Source of the DNA: Apus apus
Taxonomy: Eukaryota; Chordata; Aves; Apodiformes; Apodidae
Direction of reading: 5' to 3'
Assembly: GCF_020740795.1 (NCBI RefSeq)
Contig: NC_067286.1
Location: 801,990-865,989 of the forward strand
Length of the DNA: 64,000 bases
Made by a program: the position numbers and the translations under genes. Each line of letters opens with the position of its first letter. Position 1 is the stretch's first letter. Below, in pieces: positions 53,601 through 60,000 of this stretch. Below the pieces are notes generated by a model. That model ran no database searches, was not told the DNA's origin, and worked only from the letters and a program-made list of their open reading frames with translations.

Positions 53601-55197
53601 TGCCCAGGTTATTTGCATTTCTGATTCAGGGATTTATTTTGTTTTAAGCACAACTCATGAGCATTGTAACCCCACATCTATTTGATCATGTGCAAAATGT
53701 TGCAGATGGGGCAGAGACCCAAGAGACCTCATCTTTGCCCTTCACAGACTCATCCCCTCCTAGAGCAGAGCATGGGGGTGTGTGTGTCTGTCTATCTGTT
53801 TCTATCTCTGTCTGTCTCTGTCCGACACTCTCTTTGTCTGTGTCTGTCTGTATCCATCCATGCCTGTCCCTGTTGGTGTCTGTTCATGTCTGTTTGTGTC
53901 CACCTCTGTCCCTGTTTGTCTGTGTCTGTCTGTCCATGTCCATCTCTGTTTGTGTCCGTGTCTGTTCGTATCTGTCTCTGTCCATCTGTGCCTGTCCCTG
54001 TGTCCCTGTCTGTCTCTGTCCATCCATGTCTGTCTGTGCCTGGCAGCAGTTACAGCTTCCCCAGTCCTGCAGCTCAGGGCTGTGGTACCACACAGGTAAC
54101 AGACCCAGCAGATTGTTCAGAGCTGGGCAGGGGACACACACCCCTGCTGTGTAACTGTGTCTTGCCTGGGCTGGCTGAGACATTTGTTTGTAAAAATGTA
54201 AATCTGAGTAGGTTTTCTTAATTTGTTCTTTTTAAAGGTGACAGGAAAGACAGCCAGGTGTCAGCAGAAACTGGAAGAGAAGCAGGCAGAGAATCTGAGG
54301 ACTATCAAGGAGAAGGAAATCCAGGTAAAGGCAAGGATGGAGCTTGGGGTCAGGGCTGTTCCTCAGCACAGTAAATCCAAAACTCTAGAGGGGATCATTC
54401 TTCCCTGCATTCATTTAATTAGTGCTGCACTCATCCTCCTCCACACACATCAGACACCCACTCCTCAGTACATGGAGAAAAGGAATAACTTGGGAGGTGG
54501 TTCTACAGGAGCCCACACAGAGCCAGGTCAGAGGTGCTGTGCTCCTGCCCTCCCTGTGCCAGCACCAGCACTCCTCTCACCAGACAAAACACCCCTACAT
54601 TTAAAGTGTGATGGAAATGCATCTTTAGGAGATGAGTGTCCCCCCAAGCTGCTCAGACTCTTAGAACACACTGATGTGCTTTCAAGGTTGCTGTGTTGTG
54701 ACCACACAGCCTCAGTTCATCCAGCGGTGGAGCAAATCATGTCATCAGCAATGCCCCCCCCATGCACTCCCAGGGGAGGCAGAGTGCCTGAGGGACAAAG
54801 ACCAGTTGTTCAGGACAGCACTGAGTCCAGAATTGTGAAGTGCTAACAGCTCATCACACTGGCTGCCCAGGGAGGGTTTGGTTTCATACCATGCTCAGCT
54901 TCAGTGTTCGGAGAATGATTTGAGGTCTCTTTGCAGCTCCAGCAGGAGGCACAGGCAGAGTATGAGGAGAAACTAAAAAGTCTGCATATGGAGGTGCAGG
55001 AGATGCTGAAGAACTACACAAAAGCAGGTGCTCCTGGAGAGCCAGAGACTCAACAGCATGTTCCTGAGGGAGAACAAGGCTCTACAGGACAACTGGAAGG
55101 AAAAATGCCAGTGGCAGAGGTGTCAGGGCTTCCCGTGGCCATGCCTGAGCACCCAGGAACTGGAACTGAAGTTGAGATTGAAGAAAGCATCCTGTGA
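17576..55197 (+). CDS. PLCB2: PLCB2, phospholipase C beta 2 (32 coding exons)
   Basis: Joining the 32 exons listed below gives 3,615 nt with no frame break: 1,204 residues against about 1,185 in human (recalled). The enzyme cleaves PIP2 to IP3 and diacylglycerol at the plasma membrane. Approximate domains: PH 10-145, EF-hands 146-290, X half 312-455, linker 456-540, Y half 545-660, C2 665-800, Gq-binding helix-turn-helix about 808-840, distal coiled-coil 880-1180. Catalytic and calcium residues are intact: H327, N328, E357, D359, H374 and E408. Numbering at these residues equals human, so the N-terminal half has no net indel. PLCB2 was preferred over PLCB1, 3 and 4 from the sequence of the PH, linker (VWAG then an acidic run) and C-terminal regions, and from its position between INAFM2 and PAK6. 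The last four residues, ESIL, fit a class I PDZ ligand. All introns are GT-AG except intron 19 (GC-AG); intron 17 looks U12-type. Confidence 0.95.
19101..19315 (-). mobile_element. CR1 LINE 3' fragment in intron 1, minus orientation
   Basis: Begins AGAATCACAGAATCATTAAG, the CR1 3' end in reverse complement, and runs through typical antisense CR1 sequence to GAAGAATTTCTTCCTAA. Lies in PLCB2 intron 1, antisense to the gene, far from either splice site. Confidence 0.88.
20752..20829 (+). CDS. PLCB2: PLCB2 exon 2 (residues 29-54)
   Basis: Preceded by TTTGTTTGTCAG and followed by GTAAGT. Encodes PH-domain strands containing [14 protein letters not shown]. Phase 0 at both ends. Confidence 0.93.
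23195..23263 (+). CDS. PLCB2: PLCB2 exon 3 (residues 55-77)
   Basis: Acceptor TTCTGTTGTAG, donor GTGAGT. Encodes [18 protein letters not shown], a PH-domain stretch typical of PLC beta. Phase 0 at both ends. Confidence 0.93.
23370..23706 (+). mobile_element. CR1 LINE 3' end in intron 3, plus orientation
   Basis: Ends with the canonical CR1 3' block (GGTCCCTTCCAACCCA, then GTGATTCTAC, a variant of the ATTCTATG octamer). Upstream are the usual CR1 tail landmarks (GATTGGATGGGACTTTGAG, GGAGGTGTCCCTGCCCA). It begins about 107 bp after the exon 3 donor and lies in sense with PLCB2. Confidence 0.88.
23707..31816. other. PLCB2: PLCB2 intron 3, main body
   Basis: Intron 3 (23264-31973, about 8.7 kb) is the largest in the gene. 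I see no exon of another gene in it. A heavily decayed CR1 or L3-like remnant may occupy about 25450-25900 in plus orientation, including a GTGGAATTTTCCAGTGGCAG-like tail stretch. The part at 27830-28320 is distinctly AT-rich and repeat-free. Confidence 0.6.
25450..25900 (+). mobile_element. Possible decayed CR1/L3-like LINE remnant
   Basis: Short stretches resemble the 3' third of old CR1/L3 elements in the right order: an AGAAGG-AGCAGCAAGATTAATTAAAG part, then a TCAAGTGGAATTTTCCAGTGG part, then a GCAGGAGGAGGTGCT part. Similarity is weak and no terminal octamer is visible. A repeat-library search would decide. Confidence 0.35.
31817..31856. repeat. Spacer-less palindrome with paired forkhead motifs
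   Basis: The central 30 bp (31822-31851), centred on TTTATAAA between 31836 and 31837, are a perfect palindrome. With one mismatched pair it extends to 40 bp. Each arm contains TTGTTTAC or its complement GTAAACAA, the consensus FOXO/FOXA-type forkhead site. It lies in intron 3, about 120 bp upstream of exon 4. Confidence 0.9.
31974..32114 (+). CDS. PLCB2: PLCB2 exon 4 (residues 78-124)
   Basis: Acceptor TTTCTTTTGCAG, donor GTATTG (weak at the last positions). Encodes the end of the PH domain, with [18 protein letters not shown], a very conserved PLC beta signature. Phase 0 at both ends. Confidence 0.94.
32481..32777 (+). mobile_element. CR1 LINE 3' end in intron 4, plus orientation
   Basis: Carries the CR1 tail landmarks (GGTTGGATGGGGCTTGGAG, GGAGGTGTCCCTGCCC, GGTCCGTTCCAACCCAG) and ends GGTTCTATG, the CR1 terminal octamer. 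It ends only 88 bp upstream of the exon 5 acceptor. Confidence 0.88.
32866..32945 (+). CDS. PLCB2: PLCB2 exon 5 (residues 125-150)
   Basis: Acceptor GTTGGTTCCCAG is preceded by a TG-repeat tract (32843-32856). Donor is GTGAGT. Encodes [14 protein letters not shown] and on to FLEK, at the PH to EF-hand junction. Ends with two bases of a split codon. Confidence 0.92.
33556..33609 (+). CDS. PLCB2: PLCB2 exon 6 (residues 151-168)
   Basis: Acceptor TTTTTTCACAG, donor GTGAGT. Encodes [18 protein letters not shown] of the first EF-hand region. The reading frame across both junctions is unique and uninterrupted. Confidence 0.92.
35576..35651 (+). CDS. PLCB2: PLCB2 exon 7 (residues 169-194)
   Basis: Acceptor TTTCTGGTCAG, donor GTAAAG. 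Encodes [22 protein letters not shown]-hand region, near-identical to the mammalian protein as I recall it. Ends in phase 0. Confidence 0.94.
36224..36324 (+). CDS. PLCB2: PLCB2 exon 8 (residues 195-227)
   Basis: Acceptor TTGTGTTCTCAG, donor GTAAGT. Encodes [19 protein letters not shown] through [13 protein letters not shown]-hand region. Confidence 0.94.
36998..37164 (+). CDS. PLCB2: PLCB2 exon 9 (residues 228-283)
   Basis: Acceptor CCCACCTCAG, donor GTGAGT. Encodes [20 protein letters not shown] and the segment ending [10 protein letters not shown], the last EF-hand and entry to the barrel. Confidence 0.95.
37363..37509 (+). CDS. PLCB2: PLCB2 exon 10 (residues 284-332), start of catalytic X half
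   Basis: Acceptor TTCCATGTAG, donor GTACGG. Contains [17 protein letters not shown] with catalytic H327 and calcium ligand N328, the hallmark of PI-PLC X domains. Confidence 0.96.
37790..37947 (+). CDS. PLCB2: PLCB2 exon 11 (residues 333-385), catalytic core
   Basis: Acceptor CTTCTCCAG, donor GTACGG. Encodes [12 protein letters not shown], with calcium ligands E357 and D359, and [10 protein letters not shown] with the second catalytic histidine H374. Ends in phase 0. Confidence 0.96.
39801..39883 (+). CDS. PLCB2: PLCB2 exon 12 (residues 386-412)
   Basis: Acceptor TCTCCTTCAG, donor GTGAGT. Encodes [13 protein letters not shown] and [11 protein letters not shown], with calcium ligand E408. 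Ends with two bases of a split codon. Intron 11 before it (about 1.85 kb) contains an octamer ATTTGCAT at 39303 but no other feature I can support. Confidence 0.95.
40282..40366 (+). CDS. PLCB2: PLCB2 exon 13 (residues 413-441)
   Basis: Acceptor TGTTCACTAG, donor GTAAGT. Encodes [21 protein letters not shown] barrel. Ends in phase 0. Confidence 0.95.
41745..41916 (+). CDS. PLCB2: PLCB2 exon 14 (residues 442-498), end of X half and linker
   Basis: Acceptor TCTGTTGCAG, donor GTATGT. Encodes [10 protein letters not shown] and [10 protein letters not shown], then a variable linker. The first part of the linker is basic ([13 protein letters not shown]), with a possible basophilic-kinase serine; the rest is polar. 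The linker covers the active site and is autoinhibitory in PLC beta enzymes. Confidence 0.92.
42735..42832 (+). CDS. PLCB2: PLCB2 exon 15 (residues 499-531), acidic X-Y linker
   Basis: I chose the acceptor GTGTGTGCTCAG at 42734 because the resulting VWAG matches the mammalian linker as I recall it. A second in-frame AG nine bases later (42743) would drop VWA. The exon encodes a run rich in Glu and Asp followed by [13 protein letters not shown]. Donor GTACTG, phase 0. Confidence 0.88.
43460..43556 (+). CDS. PLCB2: PLCB2 exon 16 (residues 532-563), start of catalytic Y half
   Basis: Acceptor TTTTCTGCTCAG, donor GTAAGT. Encodes [20 protein letters not shown] and [12 protein letters not shown], the start of the Y domain. 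Confidence 0.95.
44460..44544 (+). CDS. PLCB2: PLCB2 exon 17 (residues 564-591)
   Basis: Acceptor CTGTTTCCAG. Encodes [18 protein letters not shown] and KFPVQFVE. The donor is GTATCCTTTT, the U12-type consensus; ending at GA makes the glutamate codon join correctly to the next exon (GA|A TAT AAC). Confidence 0.93.
44545..44943 (+). other. PLCB2: PLCB2 intron 17, U12-type (minor spliceosome) candidate
   Basis: The 5' splice site reads GTATCCTTTT, an exact match to the GT-AG class U12 consensus. The 3' end (GTTTCCAATAGAGCACCTGTAG) has no long polypyrimidine tract next to the AG, as expected for U12 introns. The branch point is not a clean TCCTTAAC; CCAAT about 15 bases before the AG is the best I see. 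The junction is fixed by protein continuity on both sides. Confidence 0.75.
44944..45068 (+). CDS. PLCB2: PLCB2 exon 18 (residues 592-633)
   Basis: Acceptor CACCTGTAG, donor GTGAGT. Encodes [20 protein letters not shown] and [18 protein letters not shown]-half barrel including substrate-contacting positions. Very strongly conserved. Confidence 0.95.
46110..46264 (+). CDS. PLCB2: PLCB2 exon 19 (residues 634-685)
   Basis: Acceptor CTGTACCTCAG. Encodes [20 protein letters not shown] and [14 protein letters not shown], end of the barrel and start of C2. It ends at ACG before GCAAGT, a GC donor. The nearest GT, four bases later, would shift the frame. Confidence 0.93.
46265..46695 (+). other. PLCB2: PLCB2 intron 19, GC-AG intron
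   Basis: The intron begins GCAAGTACC and ends GTTCACAG. Splicing here joins SVT to ILSGQF in frame, as in the family. Except for GC in place of GT, the donor matches consensus from position +3 to +6, as GC-AG donors usually do. Confidence 0.82.
46696..46860 (+). CDS. PLCB2: PLCB2 exon 20 (residues 686-740), C2 domain
   Basis: Acceptor GCATGTTCACAG, donor GTAATA. Encodes [20 protein letters not shown] and [15 protein letters not shown], classic C2 strands. Phase 0 at both ends. Confidence 0.95.
47926..48025 (+). CDS. PLCB2: PLCB2 exon 21 (residues 741-773), C2 domain
   Basis: Acceptor TTTTTTCCTTAG, donor GTGAGC. Encodes [20 protein letters not shown] and IGHRVIPV. Intron 20 before it (about 1.07 kb) shows no feature I can support. 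Confidence 0.94.
48292..48396 (+). CDS. PLCB2: PLCB2 exon 22 (residues 774-808), C2 domain end
   Basis: Acceptor TCTCTTCCCAG, donor GTAGTG. Encodes [20 protein letters not shown] and [15 protein letters not shown], one of the most diagnostic PLC segments. Confidence 0.95.
48984..49069 (+). CDS. PLCB2: PLCB2 exon 23 (residues 809-837), Gq-binding region
   Basis: Acceptor TTTGTTTCTAG, donor GTGAGC. Encodes [19 protein letters not shown], corresponding to the helix-turn-helix after C2 that engages activated G alpha q in PLC beta enzymes. Ends in phase 0 before an 84-bp intron, the shortest of the gene. Confidence 0.93.
49154..49247 (+). CDS. PLCB2: PLCB2 exon 24 (residues 838-868), CTD linker
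   Basis: Acceptor CCCTGTTGCAG, donor GTAAAG. Encodes a polar, Ser/Thr/Asn-rich linker including [14 protein letters not shown]. Poorly conserved, so identity rests on frame continuity and splice sites. Confidence 0.82.
49502..49555 (+). CDS. PLCB2: PLCB2 exon 25 (residues 869-886), CTD linker
   Basis: Acceptor TTGTGATTTCAG, donor GTGAGC. Encodes [17 protein letters not shown]. The exon is 54 nt with the same phase on both sides, so it could be skipped without breaking the frame. Confidence 0.8.
49976..50183 (+). CDS. PLCB2: PLCB2 exon 26 (residues 887-955), start of distal CTD
   Basis: Acceptor TTTGGTATTGTAG, donor GTAAAT. Encodes [19 protein letters not shown] and [18 protein letters not shown], the first long helix of the distal coiled-coil, then a basic stretch. 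The distal CTD binds membrane and G alpha q. Confidence 0.93.
50390..50558 (+). CDS. PLCB2: PLCB2 exon 27 (residues 956-1012), distal CTD
   Basis: Acceptor GTGTCTGTTCTGCAG, donor GTGAGG. Encodes [20 protein letters not shown] and [10 protein letters not shown], coiled-coil heptads. Ends in phase 0. Confidence 0.92.
51119..51195 (+). CDS. PLCB2: PLCB2 exon 28 (residues 1013-1037), distal CTD
   Basis: Acceptor TTTTCATCAACAG, donor GTAAAC. Encodes [20 protein letters not shown], a near-invariant PLC beta CTD segment. Confidence 0.95.
51860..52400 (+). mobile_element. Probable decayed CR1 remnant in intron 28
   Basis: The sequence around 51900-51960 (GGCAATAAAATGGCAGTTAA, TTCAGTGTGAGTAAATACAA, AATAATGG) resembles an internal 3' part of CR1 ORF2, and similar diffuse matches continue to about 52330. 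It is strongly diverged, without a recognisable 3' terminus, so the limits are approximate. Confidence 0.45.
52528..52623 (+). CDS. PLCB2: PLCB2 exon 29 (residues 1038-1069), distal CTD
   Basis: Acceptor CTCTCTCCACAG, donor GTACTG. Encodes [20 protein letters not shown] and NTSDKAAQE, coiled-coil. Confidence 0.94.
53202..53217. promoter_or_regulatory. Inverted pair of GATA sites in intron 29
   Basis: TTATCA at 53202-53207 and TGATAA at 53212-53217 form a 6-bp inverted repeat with a 4-bp spacer; each is a GATA-factor core. Located about 60 bp upstream of exon 30. Function is a guess; short motifs arise by chance. Confidence 0.25.
53279..53336 (+). CDS. PLCB2: PLCB2 exon 30 (residues 1070-1089), distal CTD
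   Basis: Acceptor CCTTTATTTAAAG (an AAG acceptor), donor GTAAGT. Encodes [19 protein letters not shown], a conserved CTD helix. Ends in phase 0. Confidence 0.93.
53774..54042. repeat. Imperfect TCTGTC/TCTGTG repeat tract in intron 30
   Basis: About 270 bp of pyrimidine-biased sequence built from TCTGTC, TCTGTG, TCCATC and similar short words, with a (GT)n run at its start. The long plus and minus open frames across it (Cys/Leu/Ser or Thr/Asp/Arg repeats) are artefacts of the short period. Lies between exons 30 and 31, ending about 195 bp before exon 31. Confidence 0.9.
54238..54324 (+). CDS. PLCB2: PLCB2 exon 31 (residues 1090-1118), distal CTD
   Basis: Acceptor GTTCTTTTTAAAG (again AAG), donor GTAAAG. 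Encodes [20 protein letters not shown], coiled-coil. Phase 0 at both ends. Confidence 0.92.
54937..55197 (+). CDS. PLCB2: PLCB2 exon 32 (residues 1119-1204 and stop)
   Basis: Acceptor GTCTCTTTGCAG. Encodes [20 protein letters not shown], the end of the coiled-coil, then a low-complexity Gly/Pro/Glu-rich tail ending EIEESIL before TGA. The tail is unlike the mammalian one as I recall it except for the terminal S-x-L PDZ-ligand pattern (human ends ESRL). Confidence 0.9.
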   Translation, partial: LQQEAQAEYEEKLKSLHMEVQEMLKNYTKAGAPGEPETQQHVPEGEQGSTGQLEGKMPVAEVSGLPVAMPEHPGTGTEVEIEESIL

Positions 55198-57094
55198 GAT
55201 GCTCACCTGGCTGTGAGAGATGCTCACCTGCTGTTCCACTGCAGGAAGGTTTATGGAGGTATATGGAACTTAAAAGACCAGCTTGACAAACTACTCTCCC
55301 TTTTGACTCTGGAGAATTCCTGAAATCCTTCAGGAATGTACTGCTTCCTTATCCTAGCTCCTGGAAGTGGTCTGAAGAGTTCACCCTTCAGACAGTGCTT
55401 CCCTCTGTCTTCCACAGCCTGGGCACTAAGGTGTTTTAGTAGCATGGAAGGGCCTGTAGGTGAAGACCAGGAAGTTGCTGTTGGCCCCTCACAGCAGCAG
55501 TTGTGGCTCAGTCTGTATTCAGACTTCAGTTTTTAGAGTAAGTTCCCTCACCATCCATCACATTATCCCTCCACATCAGAGGTAAAGCCCTTGTACCAAA
55601 ATTTAACAGAAACACTCTTCAGAGACCCCTAATATGCTCCAACCACCTGAGCACTAGTCCAGGATAAACCCCCCTGAACACATCTAAGTGTAGGTGGTGG
55701 GTGCTGAGCAGAACCTCTTGTCCTCTCATGCACCATGTCCCCTTGGAACACCACCTGCTCATGTGGCCACAGGTTCCAATATCTCGGTCTTATCTTGCAG
55801 CAGAAAAGGGGTAGGTTCCTCTCTGCTTTCTTTCACATACACGCACACTTTCTCTCACCTGTTTTATGACCTTGTGCACTGAACATCTGTGACACACCAA
55901 ATGCTCCCTCATCCAGCAGGAAGGAACTGGAAACCTACAGGCCAACTCCTTCCTAGCACACGTTTTAAGACAGACTTTGCTTACGGAGCCTAAAAATAAT
56001 CAGGAAATAGCAATAATTAAGTCCAGAGCAGCTACAGCCTGGGCTTCCTCCTGCAGGGCCTGAAATGTAACATGAGCCCAAGAGTTGGGAGTTTGACCTG
56101 CCCAAGTACAGCTGCAGCAGGTGACAGGGACCCTGTGACACTGGGCACTTGTCACCAGATGTCCCAAGGGGAGGTGGGTGGGGACACTTACCTGACACCC
56201 CCACAAAAAAGAGTGAGCCCTCTCCAGTCATACATCTGTAAATAGCAACACTTCATTAAAGGAGGTGGAAGATCCATGTGTGGATACAAAAGGAAATGGG
56301 AACTGCAACTATTTTATTACAAGTGCTGTTTCTAGAGATGAAACACTAGGTCATATCTTCCAAAATGTTGAAGGAAACAACAAATCAACCCAAAACACTG
56401 CTAAAAAGAAAAGGGGAGGAGGAACAGGAGCCCCAGATCTCAACCTGCAACTGAGCAGAGCCGTGATTACAAGTCTTGGCACCCACAGCCCAGAGAACCT
56501 TGCACTGATGAAATCCTTGGGTGTCTTTATTTGGCCATTCACGCCCCTACTGCCACCTTGTAGAGCCACAGAGGGTCTTCCAACCCAGACACAGGAGAGA
56601 AACTGCTGAGATCGGGCTCTAAAAAAAGGTTACTCTCAAATTTTTGCCCTTAACTGGAGACCATACCGGAAGGGATGTGCTCCTCACTGGAGCAACACCC
56701 CCTCTCCTTATACTTTAAGTACCAGGCTGCAGTGTAGTTACTCCAGTCCCCACTCACCTCAACTTTTTCCTCAGGTTTCTGTCTTATCTGGCCAAGTGAG
56801 CTCAGTGGTGGCAAGTCCACAGTGGTTGGTACATGAGAACAGTTACACCTGGAAGCTGCCTTGACAAATGCATTGACAAGCACACGCTCAAGTGCTGCTA
56901 AAAACCACAAAAAAACCCACAAAGCCCCCCCAAAAAACCCAAACCACCAACAACCAGCTCAAGTAGGTGTAAGAGACAAGATGGTCCAAGCCTGGCTGGG
57001 CATCCAAGAAGAGATTAGACCTCCCTGTGATGTTCACATAATACTGGACTTACATATTGTACATTTCTGACTTATTTATTAAAAAAAAAATAAA
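55198..57094 (+). other. PLCB2: Probable PLCB2 3' UTR
   Basis: Sequence after the stop codon has no recognisable coding potential or repeat apart from an A/C-rich patch near 56895-56950. If the AATAAA at 57089 is used the UTR is about 1.9 kb. An alternative ATTAAA at 56255-56260 would give about 1.1 kb. Confidence 0.4.
57072..57094 (+). terminator. PLCB2: AU-rich element and candidate PLCB2 polyadenylation signal
   Basis: TTATTTATT (57072-57080) is the AU-rich element nonamer that destabilises mRNAs. It is followed by an A-run and AATAAA at 57089-57094, with a GT-rich stretch about 30-70 bases further on, as expected downstream of a cleavage site. On the minus strand the same bases also contain AATAAA, so it could serve convergent transcription too. 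Confidence 0.4.
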
Positions 57095-60000
57095 ACTTTG
57101 CATTTCTTAAGAGTTTGGATCACCTGATTTTTGAAGAGCAGTTGGTGGATACAGGAGCAAGTCCCAAACATTGCCCAGTGTACACACAGGTTGAGAGAGA
57201 CATCAGGTGTCCTGCCATCTGATGCCCCCTCCAGTTACTCAATATGCAGTGAGCTTATTTTTTTAACCCTAACATCATTCTCACACATTCTCCTCTGCAC
57301 AGCTCCTTCCATCCTTACTGAAGAATATCAGTCTATATATATCAAATTGAGATATCAATGCAAATATCCATCCTACCCTTAGAGGCAACCTTGCCTGGCT
57401 CTGGTTAGTGCCCCTTTCCTCCCCAGGCACTGCTGAGCACCAGGGATCTCCTGTCATCAGTGATGTTCCCTCTGCATTTCCCAGCCACACACCAGTGCCT
57501 GCAGGGAGGCCCCCAGATCCAGTGCTCGTGGTTGTAAGACAAGCAGGAACTGCACCGAAATACTTGCAAAGCTCCCTCAGCTGAGCACCAACCCACCACA
57601 CCCAGGCTGCAGCCCCGGGCTGCTGGGAGCAGGAGCTGCCAGGGCTGTTCCTCACGGCACCCCCAGGGGCAGAGCAGCCACCCCTGCTCTTTGTCCTTAC
57701 CTGGCACATGTTGCTCAACACAGACCGAGTTGTGTGGTTTCCATCCCACCCTTCTGCTGCACACGCAGCGTCCAGCCCTTGTGCTGGTGAAATGGGGGCT
57801 TGTCCATGGGGCCACCCAGTCCACATGGGACAACCAACGCCCCTCCCGAGAAGTTTTCTAGAGTTATTTTAAAGGACAGTTGATCCCACCTCTCCCTGGA
57901 GGGACCCCAGCTCAGACTGAAGGTGGGCACGGGGAGCCCCCTCTCCACACACCTTGCCTAAGCACCAGGGGTGACTTTTTCCTTCAGACCCTTGCAGCAC
58001 ATGAAGCCTGCAGCGGAAACCCACATTCCAGACAGACACAAAGCCAGGACTCTCCCCACCTTGGTAGCTCTCGCCCCTCCTCTCCAAGCAGAGCATCAGC
58101 TCTGACAGCCTTTGAACAACATCAATTGGTTGGCCAAAGCCAGGGCTGACACAGTGCCAGAGTAAATTGCTCTTTGGGAGGCTGGTTTAAAGGTGTGTGC
58201 ACTTCAAAAAACAATCAGAACTCAGCTACACGGTGACACAGTCGTAAGAAAACTGAACCTCAGCAGTTTGGATTCATGTTAATACAACTAGAGGCCTGAG
58301 GAAGAAAACACACCATGATGTTACACCACATCATAGCTTCTCCTGTGCAAACCCTTCAGTCATCAAAGCAAGCACCAGCACAGCTTTATCAGGGGATTGA
58401 TGCAGAATGCCATGAGAAACAGGGGTAATGTTTTATGGAGATTTCATCTCAGTGCTACAGGAGTAGCTTCTCAATGTGCTGTTCAGAGTGTACCTGACAG
58501 AGTCACTAACTGCAAGCAAAGCCCCCTCTGGGGTGAAGCACAAGCCACATCCTGCACCAACACCTTTCCCCAGGGAGGTGGAGCAGTCATTGTCCCCCAG
58601 AGGCCAGGCCCACCAGAGCCCCTCTAGCCAGAATACTGACTAAACAAAATGGGATTAAATTTCTGGAAGAAATGGACAAAAGTCAGATAGAGCAACTAAA
58701 ACAAATGGTGCTGTAAAGGTTTCACCCAAGACACCATGAATTCTGACCATCCCTCCAGCAGCACAACTGCTCAGTCACACCAGTGTTTGGTTACTCACCC
58801 ACTCCGCAGGACAAAGGCCACCTTCTGATTCTCCAGCACTAGTTCTTCCCACAGAATCCAGACATCCTTCATGTGGCCATGGAGCCCTGCCTGTGTTTGT
58901 GCCTGCCACGGGATACTTGCTGACCACAGGGTGACACAGCAGCTGGATCAGAGTCTCTAATGAGGCTGTTTCATACAAAACCCAAATTCTGTGGTAATTA
59001 AGGCAACAATAGTGCCTGGAAAGACACTGAACAGCAGCAGATTTAGGTACAGTCTTAGATCCTTTCCACGTTTTAATCTTTCATGTGGCATCTTGTAAAT
59101 CTCATTTCTCTACCACTACATTCTCTTGTCCCAAATAATTATTTTTCAGGAGCCCAAACTTAGTCCTCTGCTCTTAAAAAATTTCATAGTGGGGATCTCT
59201 AAGCACAGGAGGACTCCAACAAGGGACACAACCATGAGACACTGGACCTGAAGGTTCAGCACAGGGACTCACTCCATCAAGAGCATCATTAACAAGAGAC
59301 ACAGCAGACAAACCCACCTCCTGGCCAGGCCCTTTGCAGGCACCTTCCCTGAAGAGAACCCAGCACTAACATTTAAGGAAAAAAAAAAAGAAAAGAGAAA
59401 TACCTAGAAGACTGGCAGGGCCCACAGGTTCAGAGGAGAAGCCCAGCCCAGGGGAAAGTCTCCCCTTCACTCTCCTTTGGGAACTGGAGCTCTGGGAAGG
59501 GGGATCCCAGCTCTCCTCAGCCCTGGGTCTCTGCCAGCACTCTGGTCACCCTCCTGCCCTTCCCTTTTCCAAGCACTTCACCCACAGGAGTACAAGCCTG
59601 AAGGTCATTGCTAAAGCAGCTGAGTTTGCTGTGGTGAATAGATGCAGGTCCCTGTAAATATGATGCTGTCAACCAGACATTGAGAAGTAAATTGCCAGAA
59701 AATGCACGTAGCTGTTGCTTTAGCTCTATTCCAGCAGCATTCCTGAGGCAGTCAGGGACCTGGAAGCCTTTGATGTGTCTTTGCAGCTTCAAACAAATGC
59801 CTGGCCATCCTCCCCTCCTTTGCAAGCAACAGTAACTCCTTTCTTTCCAATTTGCCCCCCTTTTTAACTGAAGAATGGACAGTGTGTTCAGGCAGTTCTC
59901 TCTTCTCCCTTTCCTGTAATTACAGGAAAATCTGCCTTCAGATATTTAGTGACAAGCTGCTCTACATATTCCTACCAACTACACCCAGTCAGAGCTGCAG

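Noticed and set aside
53657-54221. Plus-strand frames of 165 and 179 codons rich in Cys, Leu, Ser and Val
   Set aside because: They read through the TCTGTC tract inside PLCB2 intron 30, an artefact of the short-period repeat.
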